Positions 42,724 to 51,564 of a stretch of 64,000 nt of DNA are shown piece after piece. The stretch is from CAWDVH01 sp963805705 (GTDB taxonomy: Bacteria; Actinomycetota; Actinomycetes; Streptosporangiales; Streptosporangiaceae), in NCBI GenBank assembly GCA_963805705.1, contig CAWDVH010000001.1, positions 1,054,001 to 1,118,000 on the forward strand, read 5' to 3'. Position 1 is the stretch's first letter. Each line of letters opens with the position of its first letter. The notes beneath the pieces were generated by a model. It made no database searches. It saw only the letters and a list, made by a program, of their open reading frames with translations, and was not told where the DNA came from. The position numbers and the translations under genes were made by a program.

Positions 42724-44036
42724 GTTGGCTCGCCGCGGTAGGCGTCGGGCGGCTGGGCCGCCTCGCGGCGCCGCCAGTCGTCAGGGAGAGTGGCCTCGAG
42801 GACGTCATCGACCGTGATGATCCCGATCATCCGGCGACGCTCGTCGACCACCGGGATGGTGATCAGGTTGTAGTCGCTCATCAGGACGGCGACATCCACG
42901 ACGTCGGTGTCCGCCCCGACCCGTACCGGGTCGTCGTCGTAGATGTCCCGCAGGCATGCCCCCGGATCGGACTGCACGAGAGCGACCAGCCGGGCGACCC
43001 CGCAGAGCCGGCCGCGCTCATCGAGAGCGTGCACGCTGGTGAGGGCCTCGGGCTGCAGGCTGGACGAGCGGGCCACGGCGGCTAGCGCCTCGCTTACCCC
43101 CACGTCCGCCGACACGGCCAGGAAGTCGACTCCCATCAGGCCGCCGGCGCTGGTGGGGTTGAAGCCCATCAGCGTCAGTACCTTGGTCCGCTGGCCAACC
43201 GGCAGCAGATCGAGCACCGGCTGGCGGCGGCGCTGCGGCAGCTCGGCAATCGCGTCCGCGGCGTCGTCCGCGCGCATCCTGGCGAGAACCGCGGCGATGT
43301 CGGTATCGGTGCGCGCGCCGAGCAGCCGGCTCGCCAGGTCCTCGTCCAGCTCCTCGAAGACATCCGCCTCCAGCTCCGGATCGGCGTGGACGTATCCGAG
43401 GATCTCGGTCTCCTCCTCCTTGGACGCATCCTCGAGCAGGTCCGCGATCTGGGCGGGCTTCAGCCTGCGGACCCGCGCGAACGGGCCGCGCAGCAGCTCG
43501 CTGCCCGAGTGGCCGATCAGCGGCTCGAACTTGGCCCACTCACGGAACGGGTGCTCGTCCTGGTGAGAGGCGGACGGGGCGCGCGGACGCAGCAGCCGGC
43601 GCGGCCGGCGGCGAGTGTCGACGCCGGCCAGCACCCAGTCCCCGTTTCGCTCTTGTAGTTCCAGGTCGGCCGCCTTGACCAGGCGCGCGCGCTCCACGTC
43701 GATGAGCCGGTGCCCCAGCACATCGGCACGCAGCAGTACCTCGCCGTCACGGCGCTCGAACCTGCGCAGGTCCAGCTTCGCGCTGATGAGTCTCAGCACC
43801 TCGACATCGACCGCGCTGACCTGGTCGACGGGCACGTAGACCTCCCGGCCGCCCACTGATGCGACCAGGCCGGTCACCAGGGGGTTGTCCGCGCCGCGCA
43901 GGCGCACGATGACATCGGAAAGCCGGCCGATCGTCTCCCCCCGGTTGTCGGTGAGCGGGCGCCTCAGCACGTCCGACAGGTGCAGCGTGCGCGCGCTGCC
44001 CGCCTGCGGTGCCGATGCGGCCGGTGTGATGGTCAT
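42720..44036 (-). CDS. PRC-barrel / MgtE_N / CBS-pair protein without membrane domain
   Basis: 438 residues, fully soluble. A PRC-barrel-like region (about 18-100; RRPLTDNRGETIGRLSDVIV) and a second similar segment (to about 165) precede the MgtE N-domain superhelix (about 195-290; LKPAQIADLLEDASKEEETEIL, DAADAIAELPQRRRQPVLDLLP). Two CBS motifs (about 300-425) follow. These are the cytosolic Mg2+-sensing parts that gate MgtE channels, but the MgtE TM domain is absent. Coupling to an NRAMP-related gene suggests it regulates that transporter. AAGG precedes the ATG. Confidence 0.88.
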   Translation of the reverse strand: MTITPAASAPQAGSARTLHLSDVLRRPLTDNRGETIGRLSDVIVRLRGADNPLVTGLVASVGGREVYVPVDQVSAVDVEVLRLISAKLDLRRFERRDGEVLLRADVLGHRLIDVERARLVKAADLELQERNGDWVLAGVDTRRRPRRLLRPRAPSASHQDEHPFREWAKFEPLIGHSGSELLRGPFARVRRLKPAQIADLLEDASKEEETEILGYVHADPELEADVFEELDEDLASRLLGARTDTDIAAVLARMRADDAADAIAELPQRRRQPVLDLLPVGQRTKVLTLMGFNPTSAGGLMGVDFLAVSADVGVSEALAAVARSSSLQPEALTSVHALDERGRLCGVARLVALVQSDPGACLRDIYDDDPVRVGADTDVVDVAVLMSDYNLITIPVVDERRRMIGIITVDDVLEATLPDDWRRREAAQPPDAYRGEPT

Positions 44037-44283
44037 GGCTCTGCCTTTCTGATCGGGCGTGCCGGTGCCGTCGGTCCATCCTGGTCACCTTGTCACGGCG
44101 CGGCGCCGCGGAATCAGCGCCCCGGCCACCACCTTCCCGATCTTCCGCCCCGCATCCCGGTTCTCCGCCCCACAGTGCCAGCCGCAGGTGAACACGCCGT
44201 GACGCCTCAGGCCGGCTCCCGCGCCTGGCGGCCGCGATGGTATGAAGGCCACGTCGGGAGTCCGTCGATCAAAGGACAGCGGC

Positions 44284-46734
44284 GTGGCCATACGCAGGGT
44301 GGCAGGGCGCCTCGGCAGCGGGGATGACCTGGCCGAGGGCTTCGGCTACGCGCTGAAGCGGCGGCTGCTCGGGCGGCCGCTGGTGAACGAGCAGCTCGGC
44401 GAGCAGCGGCTGTCCAAGGCACTGGCGCTCGGGGTACTCGCCCCCGACGGGATCTCCTCCTCGGCCTACGGCACCGAGGAAATCCTGATCGAGCTGCTCA
44501 GGGGCGGCCTGGCCATCACGGCCTTCACGCTCATCCTGCCGCTGACCGGCGTCGTCCTGTTCGTCATGGTGCTGGTCGTCCTGTCCTACCGCGAGGTGGT
44601 CTCGGTCTACACCAGGGCCGGCGGGTCTTATGTGGTCGCGCGGGAGAACTTCGGGCCCAGGGTGGCCCAGGTCGCCGCGGTCGCACTGCTGATCGATTAC
44701 GTGGTCACCGTCGCGGTGCAGGTGGCCGCCGGAACTGCCGCCGTCGCGTCGGCGGTTCCGGCCATCAGCAACCCGGACATCCTCAAGGCGATCTCGATCG
44801 GCATCGTGCTGCTGATGTGCTACGGCAACCTGCGCGGGATCCGTGAGGCCGGGCGGGCGTTCGCCGTGCCCACGTACCTGTTCTCCGCCATCGTCATCTT
44901 CATGATCGTCGTTGGCCTGCTGCGCGAGGCGTTCGGCTCGCTGGGGCACCTCCCCTACCCGCAGTCCGGGCAGTACGGGGCGGGGGTATCGCACAGCCAG
45001 AGCAGCCTGATCACGTTCGGCTTGATCTTCGTCCTGCTGCGGGCGTTCGCCAACGGCGGTTCCTCGCTCACGGGGATCGAGGCGGTATCGAACGCGGTCA
45101 GCGCGTTCAAGCCCCCGGAGGGCATTAACGCCCGCCGCGTGCTGGTGATCGAGGGCGCGATCCTCGGCACGCTCGTCGCCGGCATCTCCTGGCTGGCGCA
45201 CGTCACGCACGCGGCGCCGTTCGTGGGGGGAGTGCCGACCGTCCTGTCCCAGGAAGCAAAGCTGGTCTTCGGGCCCTCGCCGGCCGGCCATGCCCTGTGG
45301 ATCCTGGTCCAGGCCGCGACGGCGCTGATCCTCTACACCGGCGGCAATACCAGCTTCAACGGCTTCCCGTTCCTGGCCAGCTTCGTGGCCGATGATGCCT
45401 TCCTGCCGCGCTGGCTGACCAAGCGCGGTCACCGGCTGGTCTTCTCCAACGGCATCGTCGTGCTCGCCGTCCTGTCGTGCACCCTGCTGGCCGTCGCGGG
45501 GGCGAACGTCAACAACCTGGTGCCGTTCTATGCGATCGGGGTCTTTACCGCCTTCACCATGGCCGGCTTCGGCATGGCCAAATATCACCACCGGGTCAGG
45601 GAGTCGGCCTGGCGCCGCCGGTTCGCCATCAACTTCTCGGCGGGCGTGACGTCGCTGGTCGTCGTGCTGATCTTCATCGTGGTCAAGTTCACCGAGGGCG
45701 CCTACCTCGTCGTGATCCTGTTCGCGATCGGCGTGCCCGCCCTCATCCGGCTGAACAGGGAATACCGGTCGGAGGCAGAGGTCCTGGAGTACATCGGCAC
45801 CCGGCACCGGCCGCCCGACCCGCCGACCTATGCGCGCCGGACGGTTTTCGTCTTCGTGGACGACTGCGACCTGGCCACCCTCGCCGCGCTCCGGTACGCA
45901 CGCAGCCTGCGGCCGACCGTCCTGCGGGCGGTGCACTTCGCCATCGACAGCGCGCAGGTCGCCACGCTGCGCCAGGACTGGCTGCGGGCCAACACCGGCG
46001 TCGTGCTCGACTTCGTCGACTGCCCGGATCGCCGGCTGGCCAGGGCGGCCGGCGAGATGGTCAGCGCCGAGGCCGCGCTGCCGGGAGTCGGCGTGACGGC
46101 CATCCTGCCGCGCCGCGGGTACTCGCCCCTGCTCGGCCGGCTGCTGCACGACCGGACCGCGGACAAGATCGCGGGGGTCGTCAGCCGGATCCCGCATTCG
46201 GCAGCTACCATCGTGCCCTTCGATGTGCGCAGCAGGGTCCAGGTGGTGCAGGAGCGCCGGGCTGAGCTGGCCGGAGATCCGGCAGGCGCCGGCCCGGCGT
46301 CTCCGGCCCCCGCCGGGGCGCCAGGGACGGCCGGGCAGGTCCCCGACGCCGGGCTGCGCGATGCGCGTGCCGCGCCGTCGGCGGCCGCGGCCAAGGACAG
46401 TGCCGAGGGCGTCGACTACAGCAGGCCGGTCCCGCCGCCGGGCGTCACCCCGATCGGCACGCTGACGGGGCCCGGCCGGGCCAAGGTCGAGGGCCGGGTG
46501 CGCGCCGTCGAGATCCGGCCGGTGGAGCACAACACCGTACTGGCCTGCGAGATCGCGGACTCGACCGGCCAGCTGACCGCCCTGTTCTACGGCCGCTCGC
46601 ACATTCCGGGCCTCGATCCGGGGGCCAGGGTCAGGTTCCGGGGGCCGGTCGGCACCCGCGACGGCCAGGCCATCATGATCAATCCCGCCTATGAGCTGCT
46701 GGCACCGGGTCCGGGCGGCACGCCGGGCACATGA
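44284..46734 (+). CDS. APC-superfamily permease with C-terminal OB fold
   Basis: 816 residues from the GTG at 44284 (AAAGGA upstream). Twelve TM helices cover about 45-490 (SSSAYGTEEILIELL at the start). A cytosolic UspA-like region follows (about 515-640; RTVFVFVDDCDLATLAALRYARSL). After a Pro/Ala linker the last 100 residues form an OB-fold (GRAKVEGRVRAVEIRP, NTVLACEIADSTGQLTALFYGR, GARVRFRGPVG). In related actinobacteria the permease and a small OB-fold protein are, as I recall, separate neighbours near trkA. Substrate may be K+ or amino acids. Coupled by ATGA to the CDF gene. Confidence 0.82.
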   Translation: MAIRRVAGRLGSGDDLAEGFGYALKRRLLGRPLVNEQLGEQRLSKALALGVLAPDGISSSAYGTEEILIELLRGGLAITAFTLILPLTGVVLFVMVLVVLSYREVVSVYTRAGGSYVVARENFGPRVAQVAAVALLIDYVVTVAVQVAAGTAAVASAVPAISNPDILKAISIGIVLLMCYGNLRGIREAGRAFAVPTYLFSAIVIFMIVVGLLREAFGSLGHLPYPQSGQYGAGVSHSQSSLITFGLIFVLLRAFANGGSSLTGIEAVSNAVSAFKPPEGINARRVLVIEGAILGTLVAGISWLAHVTHAAPFVGGVPTVLSQEAKLVFGPSPAGHALWILVQAATALILYTGGNTSFNGFPFLASFVADDAFLPRWLTKRGHRLVFSNGIVVLAVLSCTLLAVAGANVNNLVPFYAIGVFTAFTMAGFGMAKYHHRVRESAWRRRFAINFSAGVTSLVVVLIFIVVKFTEGAYLVVILFAIGVPALIRLNREYRSEAEVLEYIGTRHRPPDPPTYARRTVFVFVDDCDLATLAALRYARSLRPTVLRAVHFAIDSAQVATLRQDWLRANTGVVLDFVDCPDRRLARAAGEMVSAEAALPGVGVTAILPRRGYSPLLGRLLHDRTADKIAGVVSRIPHSAATIVPFDVRSRVQVVQERRAELAGDPAGAGPASPAPAGAPGTAGQVPDAGLRDARAAPSAAAAKDSAEGVDYSRPVPPPGVTPIGTLTGPGRAKVEGRVRAVEIRPVEHNTVLACEIADSTGQLTALFYGRSHIPGLDPGARVRFRGPVGTRDGQAIMINPAYELLAPGPGGTPGT

Positions 46735-47648
46735 GCGGGCACGGGCACGGGCACGGGCTGACGGTCACCGGCCAGCACCGCGGGCCGCTGGTCACCGTGA
46801 TGATCATCAGCGCGTCGATCGCGGGGGCCGAGGTCATCGGCACGGTCATCACCGGCTCGCTGGTGCTCCTGGCCGACGCCGCGCACATGGCCGCCGATGT
46901 CGCTGGCGTCGGGCTGTCGCTGCTGGCCGTGTACTTCGCGGCCCGGCCGGCCACCGCCCGCCGCACGTTCGGCTACGCGCGAGCCGAGATCCTGGCGGCG
47001 ATGGCCAACGCCCTGCTGCTGCTGGGCATGGCGACGTTCATCATCATCGAGGCCATCCGGCGGCTGATGGCCCCGCCAGCGGTCAGCTCCGGGCTGCTGG
47101 TGATCTTCGGCGTGATCGCCCTCGCCGCGAACGCGGTCTCGCTGGTCGTGCTGCGCCGGGGCCAGGCCGAGAGCATGAACGTGCGCGGCGCCTTCCTCGA
47201 AGTCGGCGCGGACACCCTGGGCGCCGTGGCCGTCATCGTCACCGGGGTGCTGATCGCCACCACCGGATTCGTCCGGGCTGACCCGATCGCCTCGCTGGTG
47301 GTGGGAGTCCTGATCGTGCCCAGGACCTGGCGGCTGCTGCGGGAGGCGATCGACGTCCTGCTGGAGGCCAGCCCCAAGGGCATCGACCTGACCGAGGTAC
47401 GCCGCCACATGACCGAGCTGGCCGGCGTCCGCGAGGTACATGACCTGCATGCATGGACGATCACCTCCGGCCTGCCGGTGCTCTCGGCCCACATCGTCGT
47501 GGATCCCGCAGTCCTGGCCGACGGCCGCAGCCCGATCATTCTCGACAAGCTGCAGGGCTGCCTGCGCGGGCATTTCGACGTCGAGCACTCCACCTTCCAG
47601 CTGGAGCCGGCCGGCCACGCCGACCACGAGGGCCCGATCCACGAGTGA
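46731..47648 (+). CDS. Cation diffusion facilitator (CDF) exporter
   Basis: 305 residues. A His-rich N-terminus (MSGHGHGHG) and six TM helices are present. The TM2 metal motif is LLADAAHMAADV (D and H present); the TM5 motif is GAFLEVGADTLGAV, with Glu where zinc CDFs usually have His. The C-terminal ferredoxin-like domain reads VREVHDLHAWTITSGLPVLSAHIV. It exports a divalent cation, probably Zn2+, by proton antiport. The start overlaps the APC stop. Confidence 0.92.
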   Translation: MSGHGHGHGLTVTGQHRGPLVTVMIISASIAGAEVIGTVITGSLVLLADAAHMAADVAGVGLSLLAVYFAARPATARRTFGYARAEILAAMANALLLLGMATFIIIEAIRRLMAPPAVSSGLLVIFGVIALAANAVSLVVLRRGQAESMNVRGAFLEVGADTLGAVAVIVTGVLIATTGFVRADPIASLVVGVLIVPRTWRLLREAIDVLLEASPKGIDLTEVRRHMTELAGVREVHDLHAWTITSGLPVLSAHIVVDPAVLADGRSPIILDKLQGCLRGHFDVEHSTFQLEPAGHADHEGPIHE

Positions 47649-47765
47649 CGCGCCGGCGGGCCGGCGGGGCCGGGCCGATCCGGCCGCGGACGGGACAAAT
47701 GACCCTGGACCATTTTTCTACCGGTGAGTAACATCGAAAGAGGTACCGGCCCGAGGGAGGCTCTC

Positions 47766-48875
47766 GTGAGCACTTACGACCACTACGTCTCGCCCGTCCC
47801 ATCCGGCACCTGGGATGTCCCCGCCGCCGGCGCCAGCAGATTCAGCTGGGAGTACGACGAGGGCCGGAGCCGCCTGCTGGACCTGTACCAGCGCGGCAAG
47901 GACAAGCAGTGGGACGCCGCTAAGCGGATCGACTGGGAAATCCCGGTGGACCCGAACAACGTGATGGAGCAGTCCGACGAATTCTGCCCGATCTACGGAT
48001 CGCGCCAGTGGGACATCCTGTCCGAGAAAGAGCGCGGCGAGGTGGGCCATCACCTGACGGCGTGGCTGTTCAGCCAGTTCCTGCACGGTGAGCAGGGCGC
48101 ACTGACGGTGGCGGCGCGGATCGTGCAGTCGGTACCCGACATGGACTCCAAGTTCTACGCTGCCACCCAGGCCATGGACGAGGCCCGGCACGTCGAGCTG
48201 TTCGCCCGGTTCATGCGGGAGAAGATCGGCACGCACTACCCGGTCAACCCCGACCTGGCCAATCTGCTGGCCGATGCGCTCAGCGACTCCCGCTGGGACA
48301 TGCCTTATCTCGGCATGCAGGTGCTGATCGAGGGCCTGGCGCTGGCCGCGTTCGGCGTGCACCGGGACATGGCGAATAACGCACTGGTCAAGCAGCTGCT
48401 CGCCTACGTCATGCAGGACGAGGCGCGGCACGTCGCCTTCGGGCGGCTGGCCCTGCGTGACTACTACCAGGAGCTGACCGCCGCCGAGCGGGCCGACCGC
48501 GAGGAGTTCATCGTCGAGGGCTGCTACCTGATGCGCAACAGGTTCGCCGCGCGCGAGGTCTGGGAGCAGATGGGCTTCGACGTGGCGGAATGCATCGAGT
48601 TCACCGAGAACTCCCCCGTCCAGCAGGCGTTCAGGACGCTGCTGTTCTCCCGGATCGTGCCGTGCGTGAAGGACATCGGCCTGTGGGGGCCGAAGGTGCG
48701 CCGCGCCTACACCGACCTCGGCGTCATCGACGCGGCCCAGAGCGACCTCGACGCGCTGATGCGCGATGACGAGGAAATCGCCGAGCGGGTCGACGCCGAG
48801 AAGTACGCCGCGGAGCTGGCCGCCCGCCAGGCGGAGGTCGAGGCGGCCATGACGGAGGGCGCCGGGCCGGCCTAG
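47766..48875 (+). CDS. R2-like / ferritin-like diiron protein
   Basis: 369 residues from the GTG at 47766 (GGGAGG 5 nt upstream). An all-helical ferritin-like domain shows two ExxH metal motifs, AMDEARHVELFARF and MQDEARHVAFGRL, plus upstream Glu in LHGEQGAL and LIEGLAL. This fits diiron oxidases of the R2-like or AurF (N-oxygenase) group. The C-terminal 60 residues are charged helices. Substrate unknown; no reductase partner adjacent. Confidence 0.82.
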   Translation: MSTYDHYVSPVPSGTWDVPAAGASRFSWEYDEGRSRLLDLYQRGKDKQWDAAKRIDWEIPVDPNNVMEQSDEFCPIYGSRQWDILSEKERGEVGHHLTAWLFSQFLHGEQGALTVAARIVQSVPDMDSKFYAATQAMDEARHVELFARFMREKIGTHYPVNPDLANLLADALSDSRWDMPYLGMQVLIEGLALAAFGVHRDMANNALVKQLLAYVMQDEARHVAFGRLALRDYYQELTAAERADREEFIVEGCYLMRNRFAAREVWEQMGFDVAECIEFTENSPVQQAFRTLLFSRIVPCVKDIGLWGPKVRRAYTDLGVIDAAQSDLDALMRDDEEIAERVDAEKYAAELAARQAEVEAAMTEGAGPA

Positions 48876-48964
48876 CCGGGTGCACGACGGTCGTCTGATG
48901 ATCGTCGCGGTGGCGGCCCTGGCCGCTGCCGGGCCGTCACCGCACGGGGCCTGGAATACCGCTC

Positions 48965-48988
48965 TTGAGTACTCATATTTGAGTGCTC
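48965..48988. promoter_or_regulatory. Interleaved palindromes upstream of padR 2
   Basis: GAGTACTC (48967-48974), ACTCA-TATT-TGAGT (48971-48984) and GAGTGCTC (48981-48988) overlap just 17-40 nt before the GTG start. Probable autoregulatory operator overlapping the promoter. Confidence 0.6.
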
Positions 48989-49004
48989 GTGATTTACTTG
49001 AGGC

Positions 49005-49568
49005 GTGAATCCCACCCGCCTGTTCGTGCTGGGCGCGCTGGCCAAGCGCGGCCCGATGTACGGTCACCAGCTGCGCCGTGGTGCCCGGCTGGACCGGGCT
49101 GACCTCTGGTCCGACGTGCGGCCGGGCTCGCTGTACGGGGCGCTGCACCGGCTGGCCGCCGAGGGCCTGATCGAGGCGCTGCGCACGGAGCAGGATGGCC
49201 GGATGCCCGCCCGCACGGTCTACGCGATCACCGACGAGGGCCGCCGCGAGCTGAAGGCGCTGCGCGCGGAGGCATTCCAGGAGACCGGGCTGCGGCCCGA
49301 CCCGGTCGATCTTGCGCTGGCCATGAGCGGCGACCTGGATGAGGAGATACTGCGCGGGCACCTCGACGACCGGGTCCGGCTGCTGACCGCGCAGGCGGCC
49401 AGGTTCGCCCGGCACCGGGACCGGGCCTGGCCCGACCAGACCGTCGCCGATGACCTCGTCGCCGAGCATGCCCGGCTGCGGATCGAGGCCGAGCTGGCCT
49501 GGCACCAGATCGTCCTGGATCAGCTCGGCAAGCTGGCCGACGACAGCGAGCTCCGGGAGCGGCCATGA
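49005..49568 (+). CDS. PadR-family transcriptional regulator with long C-terminal helix
   Basis: 187 residues. The winged helix (LFVLGALAKRGPMYGHQLRR, GSLYGALHRLAAEGLIEAL, YAITDEGRREL) is followed by the Vir-type helical dimerisation domain (about 95-180). GTG start at 49005; GAGG lies too close for a normal ribosome site, so a leaderless or very short leader is possible. It overlaps the deformylase start by 4 bp. Confidence 0.88.
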   Translation: MNPTRLFVLGALAKRGPMYGHQLRRGARLDRADLWSDVRPGSLYGALHRLAAEGLIEALRTEQDGRMPARTVYAITDEGRRELKALRAEAFQETGLRPDPVDLALAMSGDLDEEILRGHLDDRVRLLTAQAARFARHRDRAWPDQTVADDLVAEHARLRIEAELAWHQIVLDQLGKLADDSELRERP

Positions 49569-50062
49569 CCGTCCGCCCGGTGCGGCTGCTGGGTGATCCC
49601 GTGCTGCGCACGCCGTCGGAGCCGGTCACCCGGTTCGACGCACCGCTGGCTCAGCTCATCGCCGATCTCATCGACACCGTGCAGGTCCCCGGCCGGGCCG
49701 GGCTCGCCGCCAGCCAGATCGGCTCCGGCCTGGCCGCGTTCTCCTACAACGCCGATGGCCAGCTCGGCTACCTGATCAATCCGCGGATTATCGAGGCGAC
49801 CGGCAGCTACGAAGGCCCGGAGGCCTGCCTGTCCATCCCCGGCGTCAGCGCGGACCGGACCCGCTTTTGGTACGCCGTCGCCGAAGGCGTCGATCTCGAG
49901 CAGCGGCCGGTTATCGTGGCCGGGACCGGCGAGCTGGCCCGCTGCCTGCAGCACGAGATCGATCACCTGCACGGCGAGCTCTACATCGACAAGCTGGCGG
50001 GCGACGAGCGCCGCACGCTGATGCGCGAGCTCCGCCAGCATCAGCTCGCCGCCCGCGCCTAG
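49565..50062 (+). CDS. def: Peptide deformylase
   Basis: 165 residues. Motif 1 GRAGLAASQIG, motif 2 PEACLSIPG and motif 3 QHEIDHLHGELYID supply the metal ligands (Cys, two His) and catalytic Glu. Motif 2 has EACLS where most enzymes have EGCLS. It removes formyl from nascent proteins. Pairing with a PadR regulator suggests a regulated secondary deformylase, perhaps a resistance copy. Confidence 0.9.
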   Translation: MTVRPVRLLGDPVLRTPSEPVTRFDAPLAQLIADLIDTVQVPGRAGLAASQIGSGLAAFSYNADGQLGYLINPRIIEATGSYEGPEACLSIPGVSADRTRFWYAVAEGVDLEQRPVIVAGTGELARCLQHEIDHLHGELYIDKLAGDERRTLMRELRQHQLAARA

Positions 50063-50112
50063 CCAGCCGGCCCGCGGCCGCCGGGCCATGGCTCGCGCAC
50101 GCGAAACGGGCA

Positions 50113-50118
50113 TACGAT
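50113..50118 (+). promoter_or_regulatory. -10 element of a leaderless GH1 transcript
   Basis: TACGAT ends 6 nt before the GTG at 50125, so transcription should start at or beside the start codon. No Shine-Dalgarno sequence is present. Confidence 0.5.
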
Positions 50119-50124
50119 CACCGG

Positions 50125-51564
50125 GTGACTGACCCGACCGCGCTGACCAGCCCGACCGCACCGGCCGACCCGGCCGCGCTGACTGACCCGGCTGACCCGG
50201 CCGCACAGGCCAACCCGGCCGGCCTGGCCATGCCGCGCTTTCCGGCCGGCTTCACCTGGGGGGTCGCCACATCCTCCTACCAGATCGAGGGCGCCGTGGC
50301 GGAGGACGGGCGCAGCGAGTCGATCTGGGACACCTTCTGCCGCCGGCCCGGCGCCATCCGCGACGGCCATACCGGCGATGTCGCCGCGGATCATTATCAC
50401 CGGTGGCGCCAGGACATCGAGCTGATGGCCCGCCTGGGCGTCACCTCCTACCGGTTCTCCATCGCCTGGCCGAGGGTCCAGCCGCACGGGAAGGGCCCGG
50501 TCAACCGCCCCGGGCTCGACTTCTATGACCGCCTGGCCGACGCGCTCCTGGCCAGCGGCATCACCCCGGTGCCCACCCTCTATCACTGGGACCTGCCGCA
50601 GGAGCTCCAGGACGAGGGCGGCTGGATGTCCAGGCAGACCGCGCAGCGCTTCGGCGACTTCGCCGGACTGGCCGCGGAACGGCTCGCCGACCGGATACCG
50701 CTGTGGATCACGCTGAACGAGCCCTTCGTGGTCACTGCCTACGGCTACGCACTGGGCATCCACGCACCCGGCGAGACCCTGATGCTCGGCGCGCTGCCGA
50801 CGGCGCACCACCAGCTGCTCGGGCACGGCCTGGCCACGGCCGCCCTGCGCGCGGCCGGCGCACGCCAGGTGGCGATCACCAACAACTGCTCCCCGGCCTG
50901 GCCGGCGAGCGACAGCCCGGCCGATGCCGCCGCGGCGAGCGCCTTTGACACCCTGCAGAACAGGCTGTTCACCGATCCGCTGCTGCTCGGCGCCTACCCG
51001 GACCTGTCGGCCTTCGGGGTGGGCGAGGCCGGTCTCGACTGCGTCAGGGACGGGGATCTGGCCGTGATCAGCGCCCCCATCGACGCGCTCGGGGTCAACT
51101 ACTACAGCCCGACCCGCCTGTCGGCGCAGCCCGCCTCGCCGCTGCCGTTCCAGATGGAGCCCATCCCCGGGTACCCGGTGACCGCGTTCGGCTGGCCGGT
51201 CGTCCCGGCCGGGCTGACCGAGCTCCTGCGGCTACTGCGGGAGCGCTACGGCGACGTCCTCCCGCCGGTCTACATCACCGAGAACGGCTGCTCGGCCGAC
51301 GACGAGATCGGCAGCGATGGCAGCATCGACGACCAGCCCCGGATCCGGTACCTGGACGGCCACATCAGGGCGGTGCACGATGCCATCGTCAGCGGGGTGG
51401 ACGTGCGCGGCTACCTGGCGTGGTCGCTCATGGACAATTTCGAGTGGAGCGAGGGGTACCACCAGCGGTTTGGCCTGGTCCACGTTGACTTCGAGACCCA
51501 GCGCCGCACGCCCAAGGCGTCATTCGCCTGGTATCGAGACATGATCGCCGCTCAGCGGCACTGA
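50125..51564 (+). CDS. Family GH1 beta-glucosidase
   Basis: 479 residues from the GTG at 50125. Acid/base TLNEP (near residue 197) and nucleophile ITENG (near 387) are intact, with the N-terminal F-x-W-G-x-A-T-[SA]-x-Y-Q-x-E signature (FTWGVATSSYQIEGA). A low-complexity prefix of about 33 residues made of TDP/ADP/TSP units precedes MPRFPAGF; the internal ATG there is an alternative start. Substrate is probably a beta-glucoside or galactoside. Its last 13 nt overlap the end of the convergent cyclase/STAND gene. Confidence 0.93.
   Translation: MTDPTALTSPTAPADPAALTDPADPAAQANPAGLAMPRFPAGFTWGVATSSYQIEGAVAEDGRSESIWDTFCRRPGAIRDGHTGDVAADHYHRWRQDIELMARLGVTSYRFSIAWPRVQPHGKGPVNRPGLDFYDRLADALLASGITPVPTLYHWDLPQELQDEGGWMSRQTAQRFGDFAGLAAERLADRIPLWITLNEPFVVTAYGYALGIHAPGETLMLGALPTAHHQLLGHGLATAALRAAGARQVAITNNCSPAWPASDSPADAAAASAFDTLQNRLFTDPLLLGAYPDLSAFGVGEAGLDCVRDGDLAVISAPIDALGVNYYSPTRLSAQPASPLPFQMEPIPGYPVTAFGWPVVPAGLTELLRLLRERYGDVLPPVYITENGCSADDEIGSDGSIDDQPRIRYLDGHIRAVHDAIVSGVDVRGYLAWSLMDNFEWSEGYHQRFGLVHVDFETQRRTPKASFAWYRDMIAAQRH

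Noticed and set aside
44037..44283. Second M-box upstream of the MgtE_N/CBS operon
   Set aside because: None of the conserved M-box blocks is found on either strand.
44269..46602. 777-codon minus-strand ORF opposite the APC permease
   Set aside because: Same codon-position shadow effect; no recognisable domains.
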